Shown here one piece after another: positions 14,517-21,732 of a DNA stretch of 33,325 bases. The translations under genes were made by a program, and so were the position numbers. The DNA comes from Anaerolineaceae bacterium UBA5211 (GTDB taxonomy: Bacteria > Chloroflexota > Anaerolineae > Anaerolineales > Anaerolineaceae). The notes below the pieces were generated by a model. The model ran no database searches and was not told the origin of the DNA. It saw only the letters and a program-made list of their open reading frames with translations. Each line of letters opens with the position of its first letter. The stretch's first letter is position 1. Location: NCBI GenBank assembly GCA_002412595.1, contig DHVJ01000042.1:1-33325 (forward strand), read 5' to 3'.

Positions 14517-17500
14517 ATGGAATTTCACATTTCCCGCCAGGCGCGCAAGCGCTACCAGTTCGAGGATTCCCTGTTCTCCTTCAACGGCAACGTCATTTTT
14601 GCCAATTTCCACGCCGCGCGTGTCTTTTCCCAGCGCATGAATGAAGTGCGCAACACGGCCGCCAACCCGCAATTGACGGTGCGCTCCGGGCAGATCAACG
14701 CGTTGGGACTGATTGATGAGATTTTTCACCATCTATTCGCACTGTATCGCACGCGCATGAACCCGGCTTTATACGCTGATTTGTTGGCCTGGCTGGAAAA
14801 AGATGTCGGACGGCGTAAGTTGAATACAACCCTGCGGGCTTTTCTGCGGGAATTTCCGCCGGTGCTGGTTTACCAGGGCAAGCTGGATCTCAGCGCTTAC
14901 TTGGCGGGGGAAACTGACGGAATCTCCAACCGCGACGCAGCGGTGGAAGAGCTGCTGATGCTGTGGCTGGCCAATCAGAATCCGGCTTTCCTGCCGTATC
15001 AGGAACTGTTTGATGATTCCGTTCTGATTGAAAAAAGCGCTTATTATGAAATCGCGGACAGCTTGCATGAATTTTTTGAAACCCAGCCGCGTTTTGGCCC
15101 GGACGGGCAGAACCTGGTGGATATGCTGCTCAGCCCATCCATCGCGGTGCCTAATTCCCTCAATGGGCAGTTGGATTACATCCGCAGCCGTTGGAGTGAG
15201 CTGCTGGGCCATTACCTGCTCAAATTGCTGGGTAGCTTAAACTTAATCTCCGAAGAAGAACGCCTGCGTGGGTTGGGCCCGGGCCCGGTGCGCATTCCAA
15301 CTTACGCTGAACGTCTGGAAGGGGAGGAAGAACGCTTCAGCCGCGACGCGGACTGGATGCCGCACCTAGTGCTGCTGGCCAAGAACACCTACGTATGGCT
15401 GGACCAACTCAGCCATCAGTACGGACGCTCCATCACGCATTTGGACCAGATCCCGGACGAGGAGCTGGATAAACTAGCTTCCTGGGGCGTGACTGGGCTG
15501 TGGTTGATCGGACTGTGGGAACGCAGCACGGCTTCGGCGCGCATCAAACAGTTATGCGGCAACCCGGAAGCCATTGCCTCTGCTTATTCGCTCAAGGATT
15601 ACCGCATCGCGGACGAGCTGGGCGGCGAGGCAGCCTGCCAGAACCTGCGCGAACGCGCTTGGCGGCGCGGCATTCGCCTGGCCAGCGATATGGTGCCCAA
15701 CCACATGGGCATCGATTCTAACTGGCTGTACGAGCACCCGGACTGGTTCCTTACTATGCCTTATTCGCCTTTTCCATCTTACAGCTTTAACGGCGAGAAC
15801 CTGAGCAGCAACCCGCGCGTCAGCATCCAAATTGAAGACCATTACTACGACCGCACGGATGCGGCCGTGGTGTTTAAATATCACGACAATGAAAAGGGTT
15901 CGGATAAATTTATTTATCATGGCAACGACGGCACCACTATGCCCTGGAACGATACCGCCCAATTGAACTACCTCAACCCGGAAGTGCGCGAGGCGGTCAT
16001 CCAGAAAATACTATCCATTGCACGCAATTTTTCCATCATCCGTTTTGACGCCGCTATGACCTTGGCGCGGCGCCACTTCCAGCGCCTGTGGTATCCGCTG
16101 CCGGGCGGCGGATGCGATATTCCCTCGCGCAGCGAGTTCAGCCTGACCGCGGAACAGTTTAACCAGTACATGCCGCAGGAGTTCTGGCGTGAGGTGGTGG
16201 ACCGTGTGGCGGCGGAAGCGCCGGACACCCTACTGCTGGCAGAGGCTTTCTGGCTGATGGAGAGTTATTTCGTGCGCACATTGGGCATGCATCGCGTTTA
16301 CAACAGTGCCTTCATGAACCTGCTGCGTGATGAGGACAATGCCAAGTACCGCCAGTTGATCAAGAACACGCTGGAATTCGACCCGCAAATCCTCAAACGT
16401 TATGTCAATTTCATGAACAATCCGGATGAGCAGACCGCTGCCAACCAGTTCGGCAAGGGCGATAAATATTTCGGTATCTGCACCCTGCTGGCTACCATGC
16501 CGGGCCTGCCCATGTTGGGCCACGGGCAGGTGGAAGGCTTTACCGAAAAGTACGGTATGGAATATAAGCGAGCATATACGGATGAATCGCCGGACCAGGT
16601 TCTGATAGACCGGCATGTCTGGCAAATTTTCCCGCTGCTGAAGAAGCGCTATCTATTCTCAGAAGTGGAGCATTTTCATCTGTATGACTTTTACACCCCG
16701 GACGGACTGGTGGACGAGAATGTGTTTGCTTATTCCAACCGCAGCGGCGACGAACGCGCGCTGGTGGTTTATCATAATAAATTTGGCGACATTTCCGGAT
16801 GGGTGCGTTCTTCGGCGGCTTACAAGGACAAAGAAAGCGGGGAACTGCGCCAAGTTGATCTGCGTGCCGGGCTGGACCTGCCAGCTTCGCGCAGTCATTT
16901 TGTGATTTTCCGCGACAGCATTACCGGTTTGGAATATATCCGCAACTGCGGCGAGATTGCCCAGAAGGGGCTGTATGTACAGTTGGATGCCTACCGCGCG
17001 CACGTCTTTCTGGAATTCCGTGTAATTGAGGATGATAGCCAGCACAACTGGGCGCGCGTGCATGACCAATTGAAAGGGCGCGGCAGCCCTGATATCCAGC
17101 GTTTCCGCTGGGAGCTGCCGCTGCAGGTGCTGTTGCAGCCGCTGCGTGAGATTTTCAATGCGAGTTACCTGACCTTCCTGCTGAAGAACATGCCGCAAAC
17201 GGCCGGCGGAGAACTGCCGGATTTTCTATCGAACGAAGCTGAGCATAAATTTGAGGCGCTGCTGAAAGGCGCTCGCCAATTGATGCCGGAGACGGAAATC
17301 AAAAAAAGCCCCGTGGGAGCCTTCAAGAAACACCTGCAGCGACTGGGCACCTTCGTCTGGTCGGACCAAATGCTGGAACTGCCTGAAACCAGCCGCGCGG
17401 TACAGTTGTTTTCCCTGCTGCGCGCTGAGATGGATGATGAAAAATGGGCCATCCTGCTGAGTTGGTCTTTCCTGGATGGGCTGCGTGACGCGTTAGGAGT

Positions 17501-17963
17501 GGACTGCGGCCGTTTTGGACAATTATTGGATGAGTGGCGTGCGGCTCCGCTGTTGGAGGATGCCATGCGTGGTTTGGGCATCGCGGCGCTGCCCGGACGA
17601 ACGGCCCAATCCATACGCCTGCTGGCTTGCCAACAGGGCTGGTTGAAACGATTAGGCCGGCGTGCTCCCGATAAGATGGCGGCGGTCTTGATGGAACGGG
17701 AAGAAGCGCGAAGCTGGATGCAGATCAACATTTACGATGGCAAACATTGGTTTAACCAGGAAGCTTTCGAGATCTGGTGGTTTTATCTGTCGGTCGAAGG
17801 GCTGCTGGAAATCCTGAGCGGGAAGGCTGCACGCGGCAAGAAGACTGCGCGCCTGGAACGCACGGCTGACTTGCTGATGCGCCTGCGTGAGGCGGCTTTT
17901 GAGTCCGGTTTCGAGCTGGAGCGCTGGCTGGAAATTCTGGGACAGGCTGAGGCTCAGGAATAA
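14517..17963 (+). CDS. Large GH13 (alpha-amylase superfamily) protein with N- and C-terminal extensions
   Basis: The protein has 1148 residues. About 280 N-terminal residues are mostly helical and unrecognised. The TIM barrel then runs from about 290 to 720, with GH13 region I DMVPNHMG (about 390), region II IIRFDAAMTLA (nucleophile Asp about 510), region III LLLAEAFW (acid/base Glu about 575) and region IV MNNPDEQTA (Asp about 638). All three catalytic acids are present. About 420 further residues include an acidic, helical C-terminal part. The protein has no signal peptide, so it should act on alpha-glucans in the cytoplasm. The exact reaction (hydrolase or transferase) cannot be told. It meets a GH57 gene tail to tail with a 10-bp overlap, suggesting a shared role in storage-polysaccharide metabolism. 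Confidence 0.85.
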   Translation: MEFHISRQARKRYQFEDSLFSFNGNVIFANFHAARVFSQRMNEVRNTAANPQLTVRSGQINALGLIDEIFHHLFALYRTRMNPALYADLLAWLEKDVGRRKLNTTLRAFLREFPPVLVYQGKLDLSAYLAGETDGISNRDAAVEELLMLWLANQNPAFLPYQELFDDSVLIEKSAYYEIADSLHEFFETQPRFGPDGQNLVDMLLSPSIAVPNSLNGQLDYIRSRWSELLGHYLLKLLGSLNLISEEERLRGLGPGPVRIPTYAERLEGEEERFSRDADWMPHLVLLAKNTYVWLDQLSHQYGRSITHLDQIPDEELDKLASWGVTGLWLIGLWERSTASARIKQLCGNPEAIASAYSLKDYRIADELGGEAACQNLRERAWRRGIRLASDMVPNHMGIDSNWLYEHPDWFLTMPYSPFPSYSFNGENLSSNPRVSIQIEDHYYDRTDAAVVFKYHDNEKGSDKFIYHGNDGTTMPWNDTAQLNYLNPEVREAVIQKILSIARNFSIIRFDAAMTLARRHFQRLWYPLPGGGCDIPSRSEFSLTAEQFNQYMPQEFWREVVDRVAAEAPDTLLLAEAFWLMESYFVRTLGMHRVYNSAFMNLLRDEDNAKYRQLIKNTLEFDPQILKRYVNFMNNPDEQTAANQFGKGDKYFGICTLLATMPGLPMLGHGQVEGFTEKYGMEYKRAYTDESPDQVLIDRHVWQIFPLLKKRYLFSEVEHFHLYDFYTPDGLVDENVFAYSNRSGDERALVVYHNKFGDISGWVRSSAAYKDKESGELRQVDLRAGLDLPASRSHFVIFRDSITGLEYIRNCGEIAQKGLYVQLDAYRAHVFLEFRVIEDDSQHNWARVHDQLKGRGSPDIQRFRWELPLQVLLQPLREIFNASYLTFLLKNMPQTAGGELPDFLSNEAEHKFEALLKGARQLMPETEIKKSPVGAFKKHLQRLGTFVWSDQMLELPETSRAVQLFSLLRAEMDDEKWAILLSWSFLDGLRDALGVDCGRFGQLLDEWRAAPLLEDAMRGLGIAALPGRTAQSIRLLACQQGWLKRLGRRAPDKMAAVLMEREEARSWMQINIYDGKHWFNQEAFEIWWFYLSVEGLLEILSGKAARGKKTARLERTADLLMRLREAAFESGFELERWLEILGQAEAQE

Positions 17964-19360
17964 TTCAACTGGAAACGCGATAAATAACTGAGGAAAGCCA
18001 TATCGCCGTGCAGGCCGGAGGCTTTGCTTTGAGCGCGGCTGATGATGGGCAGCAGTGCCTCGCTGACATCCCGCCCGCAGGCCAGTTTGGTCAGGTAGGT
18101 GGCATGCGCGGCGTACTTGAGCGCATTGAGCGGTTCGATGCGGTCCAGATCATAAAAGAACCAGGCGTCGGAAGACAGCATGCGCAGGCGTTCGTTTTGG
18201 GCAGCCAACAGGTTCTTCAGCATGTTTGTCTCGTCCACTGAAAGGTTCTTCCTTGTGTGCGCGTGCACGAAATCGTTTGGATTGACCTTGTCCGTGATTA
18301 CTTGCACATAGTCGTCGCGTGTCTCCCAGGGGTCATTCAGTAAACCGGCCGACAATTCTTCGTAAACAACATCCACCGCCTCGCACAATCCGCTCAGGAA
18401 TTCGCGCAGCGGTTTCTTCCAGGTGGCCTCGGGCGCGTCGCCGCACACACCCCGCCAGCGTTCGATGCCGTGATGGCAGCTCCAGGAGGTGTTTTCGAGC
18501 ACTTCGGCGGTCTGGTCGAGCGGGTGATCGCGCAGCCAGCCGGCCGGGTAGGAGCGCAGGATGCCCTGGCTTTCCACTGCGCCGTCCAGCAAATGTGCCA
18601 GGAACATATCGCGATAGGGCTGGTGGTGGCCGTAAAGCTCGCCATCTGAGGCTGCCAGGAAGAACTGCGAACCATCGCGCTGGATGTTTGCCATCTGCGG
18701 CTGCAGCCAGTCATGCACGAAGCGGTCGGCGTTCTCGGTGGAGGCCGGGTTGAAGCTGATCTCGCCGGACAGGAAACTGTTGTAGAAGAACACACCCATG
18801 CTGCGTCCGGAGGGCAACTCGACGCGGTAGGGGCGGGTGATATCCAGGTCGGGGCGCTTGGCCTGCCAGGGCGCCAGGATGGTGAACTGCATGCCTTCCT
18901 CGGCTAATACGTCCAGCGATTCCAGGTCCATGGCGGTTTCGGGCAGCCACATGCCCTGCGGGCGGTGGCCGAACAACCGCTCGTAATCGTGCAGACCCCA
19001 ACGCACCAGCGTGGTCTTGTCGCGCCGGTTGGAGAGCGGCATGATGATGTGATAGTAAGGCTGGGCCATGCCATTGCTAATACCCAGGCGCGCCGTCACG
19101 GCGTTTTCCTGGCGGACGATTTCCGTCAAAGTTTCAGGGTGGTACTGCTCCATCCAATGGGTAAGGGTTGAGCCGATGTTGAAGCTGATCTTCTCGAAGT
19201 TACCCGCGTGGGCGTTGGGCAGGTAGCAGGAATGGTAGATTTTTTCGGTCCAGTTGGGGTACGGCTCCGCCCCGTATTCCTGGGGTATCTCCCCGGTAAA
19301 GGGGTCCACCCGCGGGGGCTGGTAGAAGTGGCCGTGCACGCAGAAGTGTTTTTCAGGCAT
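17954..19360 (-). CDS. GH57 glycoside hydrolase (DUF3536-type)
   Basis: The protein has 468 residues. It opens KHFCVHGHFYQPPR, the N-terminal GH57 block. The nucleophile glutamate is E141 in GMWLPETAM and the acid/base aspartate is D239 in AASDGELYGHH. Further on, NTSWSCHHGIERWRG is characteristic of the DUF3536 region that accompanies this GH57 subgroup, although the full two-domain proteins are usually longer. GH57 enzymes are retaining alpha-amylases, 4-alpha-glucanotransferases or branching enzymes, and this subgroup is uncharacterised as far as I know. No signal peptide. ATG at 19360 is fixed by conservation; the upstream site (AAGGTGAAG) is rather distant. A broken second copy of its first codons lies at 28456-28546. 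Confidence 0.88.
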   Translation of the reverse strand: MPEKHFCVHGHFYQPPRVDPFTGEIPQEYGAEPYPNWTEKIYHSCYLPNAHAGNFEKISFNIGSTLTHWMEQYHPETLTEIVRQENAVTARLGISNGMAQPYYHIIMPLSNRRDKTTLVRWGLHDYERLFGHRPQGMWLPETAMDLESLDVLAEEGMQFTILAPWQAKRPDLDITRPYRVELPSGRSMGVFFYNSFLSGEISFNPASTENADRFVHDWLQPQMANIQRDGSQFFLAASDGELYGHHQPYRDMFLAHLLDGAVESQGILRSYPAGWLRDHPLDQTAEVLENTSWSCHHGIERWRGVCGDAPEATWKKPLREFLSGLCEAVDVVYEELSAGLLNDPWETRDDYVQVITDKVNPNDFVHAHTRKNLSVDETNMLKNLLAAQNERLRMLSSDAWFFYDLDRIEPLNALKYAAHATYLTKLACGRDVSEALLPIISRAQSKASGLHGDMAFLSYLSRFQLNYS

Positions 19361-19400
19361 TTACGAATTAGTTCTTCACCTTTTTTTAATTTTCCAAACT

Positions 19401-19466
19401 TTGGAATTTTACTCTAAAAAGTCCGGTTTTCGTTTGAATGAAATTACAACCTGTGGATGCAGGTTT
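19401..19466 (+). repeat. Left copy of the direct repeat bracketing the mannoside island
   Basis: These 66 bases match 27687-27753 on the same strand with five substitutions and one single-base gap by my alignment. The shared core is GTCCGGTTTTCGTTT. The repeat ends in a small stem (AACCTG with CAGGTT). It lies just upstream of the GH57 start codon, and the base composition drops to AT-rich after it. Confidence 0.85.
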
Positions 19467-19493
19467 ACTTTATATTTTGGTTTATCCCCTTAA

Positions 19494-19581
19494 GGATGGC
19501 GCCGATGCTCCTTTTTTTCAGAGTTTATGTCTCATTTTTATCTGAACTTATTCAATGGATGCTTGGCGCCAGATGCTATCC
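19494..19581. repeat. Two GGCGCC-centred palindromic motifs
   Basis: GGATGGCGCCGATGCTCC (19494-19511, followed by seven T residues) and a longer relative at 19557-19581 (GGATGCTT-GGCGCC-AGATGCTATCC) share GGATG, GGCGCC and GATGCT in the same order. They are either a duplicated binding site or decayed ends of a small element. No gene is seen from 19361 to 19925; that gap otherwise holds the repeat, a hairpin and a promoter. Confidence 0.35.
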
Positions 19582-19627
19582 GGCTTATCAATAGTTTACA
19601 CAATAAAAAGGTAAAGCGTCTCGTAAG

Positions 19628-19674
19628 TTAGATAAGGAATCATTGAGAGTATGTATCTATTAATTCCTATCTAA
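19628..19674 (+). terminator. Inverted repeat followed by a T-run upstream of the island promoter
   Basis: TTAGATAAGGAAT (19628-19640) and ATTCCTATCTAA (19663-19674) pair with a single bulged base around a 22-base loop, and TCAAGTGCTTTTTT follows. It could stop transcription entering the island from the left. Confidence 0.45.
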
Positions 19675-19855
19675 TCAAGTGCTTTTTTCAAACCACGAAT
19701 TGTCAGTGGTAAGCCCATACTCCAATGATTCTGCCAATTACGGGAAGTTATTGCTCACCTGTAAGTCCAACCATCACCAAAAGAAGTTCCCACACTTTAT
19801 ACCCAGAACTAAGAAGGCAATTCTTTAATTACAAAAGCAATTGTTGGTTAAAGGA

Positions 19856-19884
19856 TTGACGTATTTTCCACGTTATGCTATTAT
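19856..19884 (+). promoter_or_regulatory. Promoter of the mannoside utilisation genes
   Basis: TTGACG (19856-19861), a 17-base spacer and TATTAT (19879-19884) form a near-consensus sigma-70 promoter 42 bases before the ATG at 19926. Its -10 box is the left edge of the 26-bp palindrome. Confidence 0.8.
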
Positions 19885-19904
19885 ATTGATATATCAATAT
19901 AATA
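19879..19904. promoter_or_regulatory. Perfect 26-bp palindrome, likely operator of the GntR regulator
   Basis: The half-site TATTATATTGATA (19879-19891) is followed at once by its exact reverse complement (19892-19904). It covers the -10 box and the expected transcription start, so a bound repressor would block initiation. The centre TTGATATATCAA resembles the AT-rich palindromes bound by HutC-type GntR proteins, and such a protein is encoded at 26443-27189. Confidence 0.7.
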
Positions 19905-19925
19905 TATAGCAAAGGAATTTAACGT

Positions 19926-21719
19926 ATGGGTTACTTCACAAACCCAATAAAATTTGACGATCGAGGAGCAATAAATGAAATCTTCGATTTACCGTATACC
20001 AGCGGTTCAATAATTCAGGAAAAAGATGAAATTATTGAATTAATTTGTTCTAAATTTCAAAAGGGGTTATTGCTAATTGATGGATACCTGACGACTAACA
20101 TTTGTGGTTTTACCGAACTCATCCTATCCAAAATCGAAGCTGAAAAAGTTGTTGATATCAGTAGTCTATACAAGACTAATAATGAAATCAATAACTTGAT
20201 TTCAGACAGTTTACCAAAAAACAGAAGTAATGATCCGGAACTTATTTACGGTAAATTATTTTCGGGTAGTATAAAGGACTTTCTTGATTCTGAAAAAGTA
20301 GAGAGTTTTTTTTGTGATTTTAACCCCGAAGAGAGAACAGTTTTATTCGGCCACGGTTGCCTTATTGACCAATTTACTGAAATTGCAGATAAAGCGATTT
20401 ACATTGACATCACTCCAAGAGATGCTGCTTTTCGTATCAACGAAAATAAATACACGAATATCGGAAATCAACAAGAGCTTGATTTTGACGCCATGACCAG
20501 GAGGACATATTTTGTTGATGTTGAGATCGCAACGAAATTAAGACGTCACGCTATAATGAATGATTTGATAAATTTCTATATTCTTGAAAATTATCAAGAG
20601 CAATTCACGTATATCAATCCATCGTTTCTGCAAACTTTACTAAACGAGGTCAGTAAACGCCCATTTAGAGCAAAACCCTTTTATATAGATGGCGTATGGG
20701 GAGGGCAATTTATTAAGAAACTACGCCACATTCCTGATGAGATTGCAGGTAAGGTTGCATGGTCATATGAGTTAATAGCCACAGAAGCGAGCGTTGCTTT
20801 TAATGTAAATTCACATTATCTAGATGTTCCATTCCTGACAATCATGGATGCTGTTGGCAAAGAATTAATTGGGAACGAGCTTTATTCTCGATTTAATGGG
20901 TACTTTCCGATACGTTTTAATTATGACGACACATGGCATAGTAACGGGAATATGTCAATCCAGTGTCACCCGACGGATGCAATCGCAAGAAATTTTCACG
21001 GAGATTATGGCGGGCAGTGTGAAGCATATTATGTCATCGTAACCGGACATGGCGCAAAAACGTATTGCGGATTCAAAACCGGTACTGATGGACAGAAGTT
21101 CTTAAAACTGTGCATGCAATCTGAATTAACGGGTGAAACAATTCCTTATCAAGATTATATTAATGCAATTGAGTCAAACCCTGGCCTACAAGTCTTTATA
21201 CCTGCAGGTACTGTGCATGGATCAGGTAGGAACCAGGTAGTATTGGAATTAGGAAGTTTTACAGAAAGTGCTTATACCTACAAAATATATGACTATACCC
21301 GCAAGGATGATTCTGGAAAACTCCGACCGATCCATACCAAATTTGCGGAAAAATCCTTGGACTTCAACAGAAATACGGAATGGGTAAAAGAAAATGTTGC
21401 TTTCGACCCTGTATTGGTCGATGACCAAAGAGATTACCAAGAATATTTGGTTGGCAGAAATGATTTAATGTACTTTGAGACATATAAAGTGAATTTAAGA
21501 ACAAAAGGGTCCTATTGTGGACATAATGACAATGGCTTTTGCGTTATCACGCTAGTGGATGGGGAAGAAGTAGAAATTAGATCCAAGGAAAATCCTGATT
21601 ACAAATACAATGCGAAATATTTAGATGTTGTAGTAATCCCTGCCGGGATCAAGGAATACATCATTGAAGGAAAAAGCAATCATCCAGTAGTTCTTCACAA
21701 GGCTGTTGTTCATCAATAA
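19926..21719 (+). CDS. manA: Class I mannose-6-phosphate isomerase with N-terminal kinase-like extension
   Basis: The protein has 597 residues. From about residue 240 it is a cupin-type phosphomannose isomerase: the zinc-site block MSIQCHPTDAIA, then CEAYYVI and IPAGTVHGSG are visible. It interconverts mannose 6-phosphate and fructose 6-phosphate in the cytoplasm. About 240 extra N-terminal residues read like a degenerate P-loop kinase (LLLIDGYLTTNICGF where a Walker A would be, later AIYIDITPRDAAFRI), as in the long isomerases of some Firmicutes. AAGGAAT precedes the ATG. It is the first gene after the promoter/operator and lies 13 bp before the mannosidase gene. The AT-rich composition differs from the flanks and suggests acquisition. 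Confidence 0.88.
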   Translation: MGYFTNPIKFDDRGAINEIFDLPYTSGSIIQEKDEIIELICSKFQKGLLLIDGYLTTNICGFTELILSKIEAEKVVDISSLYKTNNEINNLISDSLPKNRSNDPELIYGKLFSGSIKDFLDSEKVESFFCDFNPEERTVLFGHGCLIDQFTEIADKAIYIDITPRDAAFRINENKYTNIGNQQELDFDAMTRRTYFVDVEIATKLRRHAIMNDLINFYILENYQEQFTYINPSFLQTLLNEVSKRPFRAKPFYIDGVWGGQFIKKLRHIPDEIAGKVAWSYELIATEASVAFNVNSHYLDVPFLTIMDAVGKELIGNELYSRFNGYFPIRFNYDDTWHSNGNMSIQCHPTDAIARNFHGDYGGQCEAYYVIVTGHGAKTYCGFKTGTDGQKFLKLCMQSELTGETIPYQDYINAIESNPGLQVFIPAGTVHGSGRNQVVLELGSFTESAYTYKIYDYTRKDDSGKLRPIHTKFAEKSLDFNRNTEWVKENVAFDPVLVDDQRDYQEYLVGRNDLMYFETYKVNLRTKGSYCGHNDNGFCVITLVDGEEVEIRSKENPDYKYNAKYLDVVVIPAGIKEYIIEGKSNHPVVLHKAVVHQ

Positions 21720-21732
21720 ATGGAGGAGTTTT

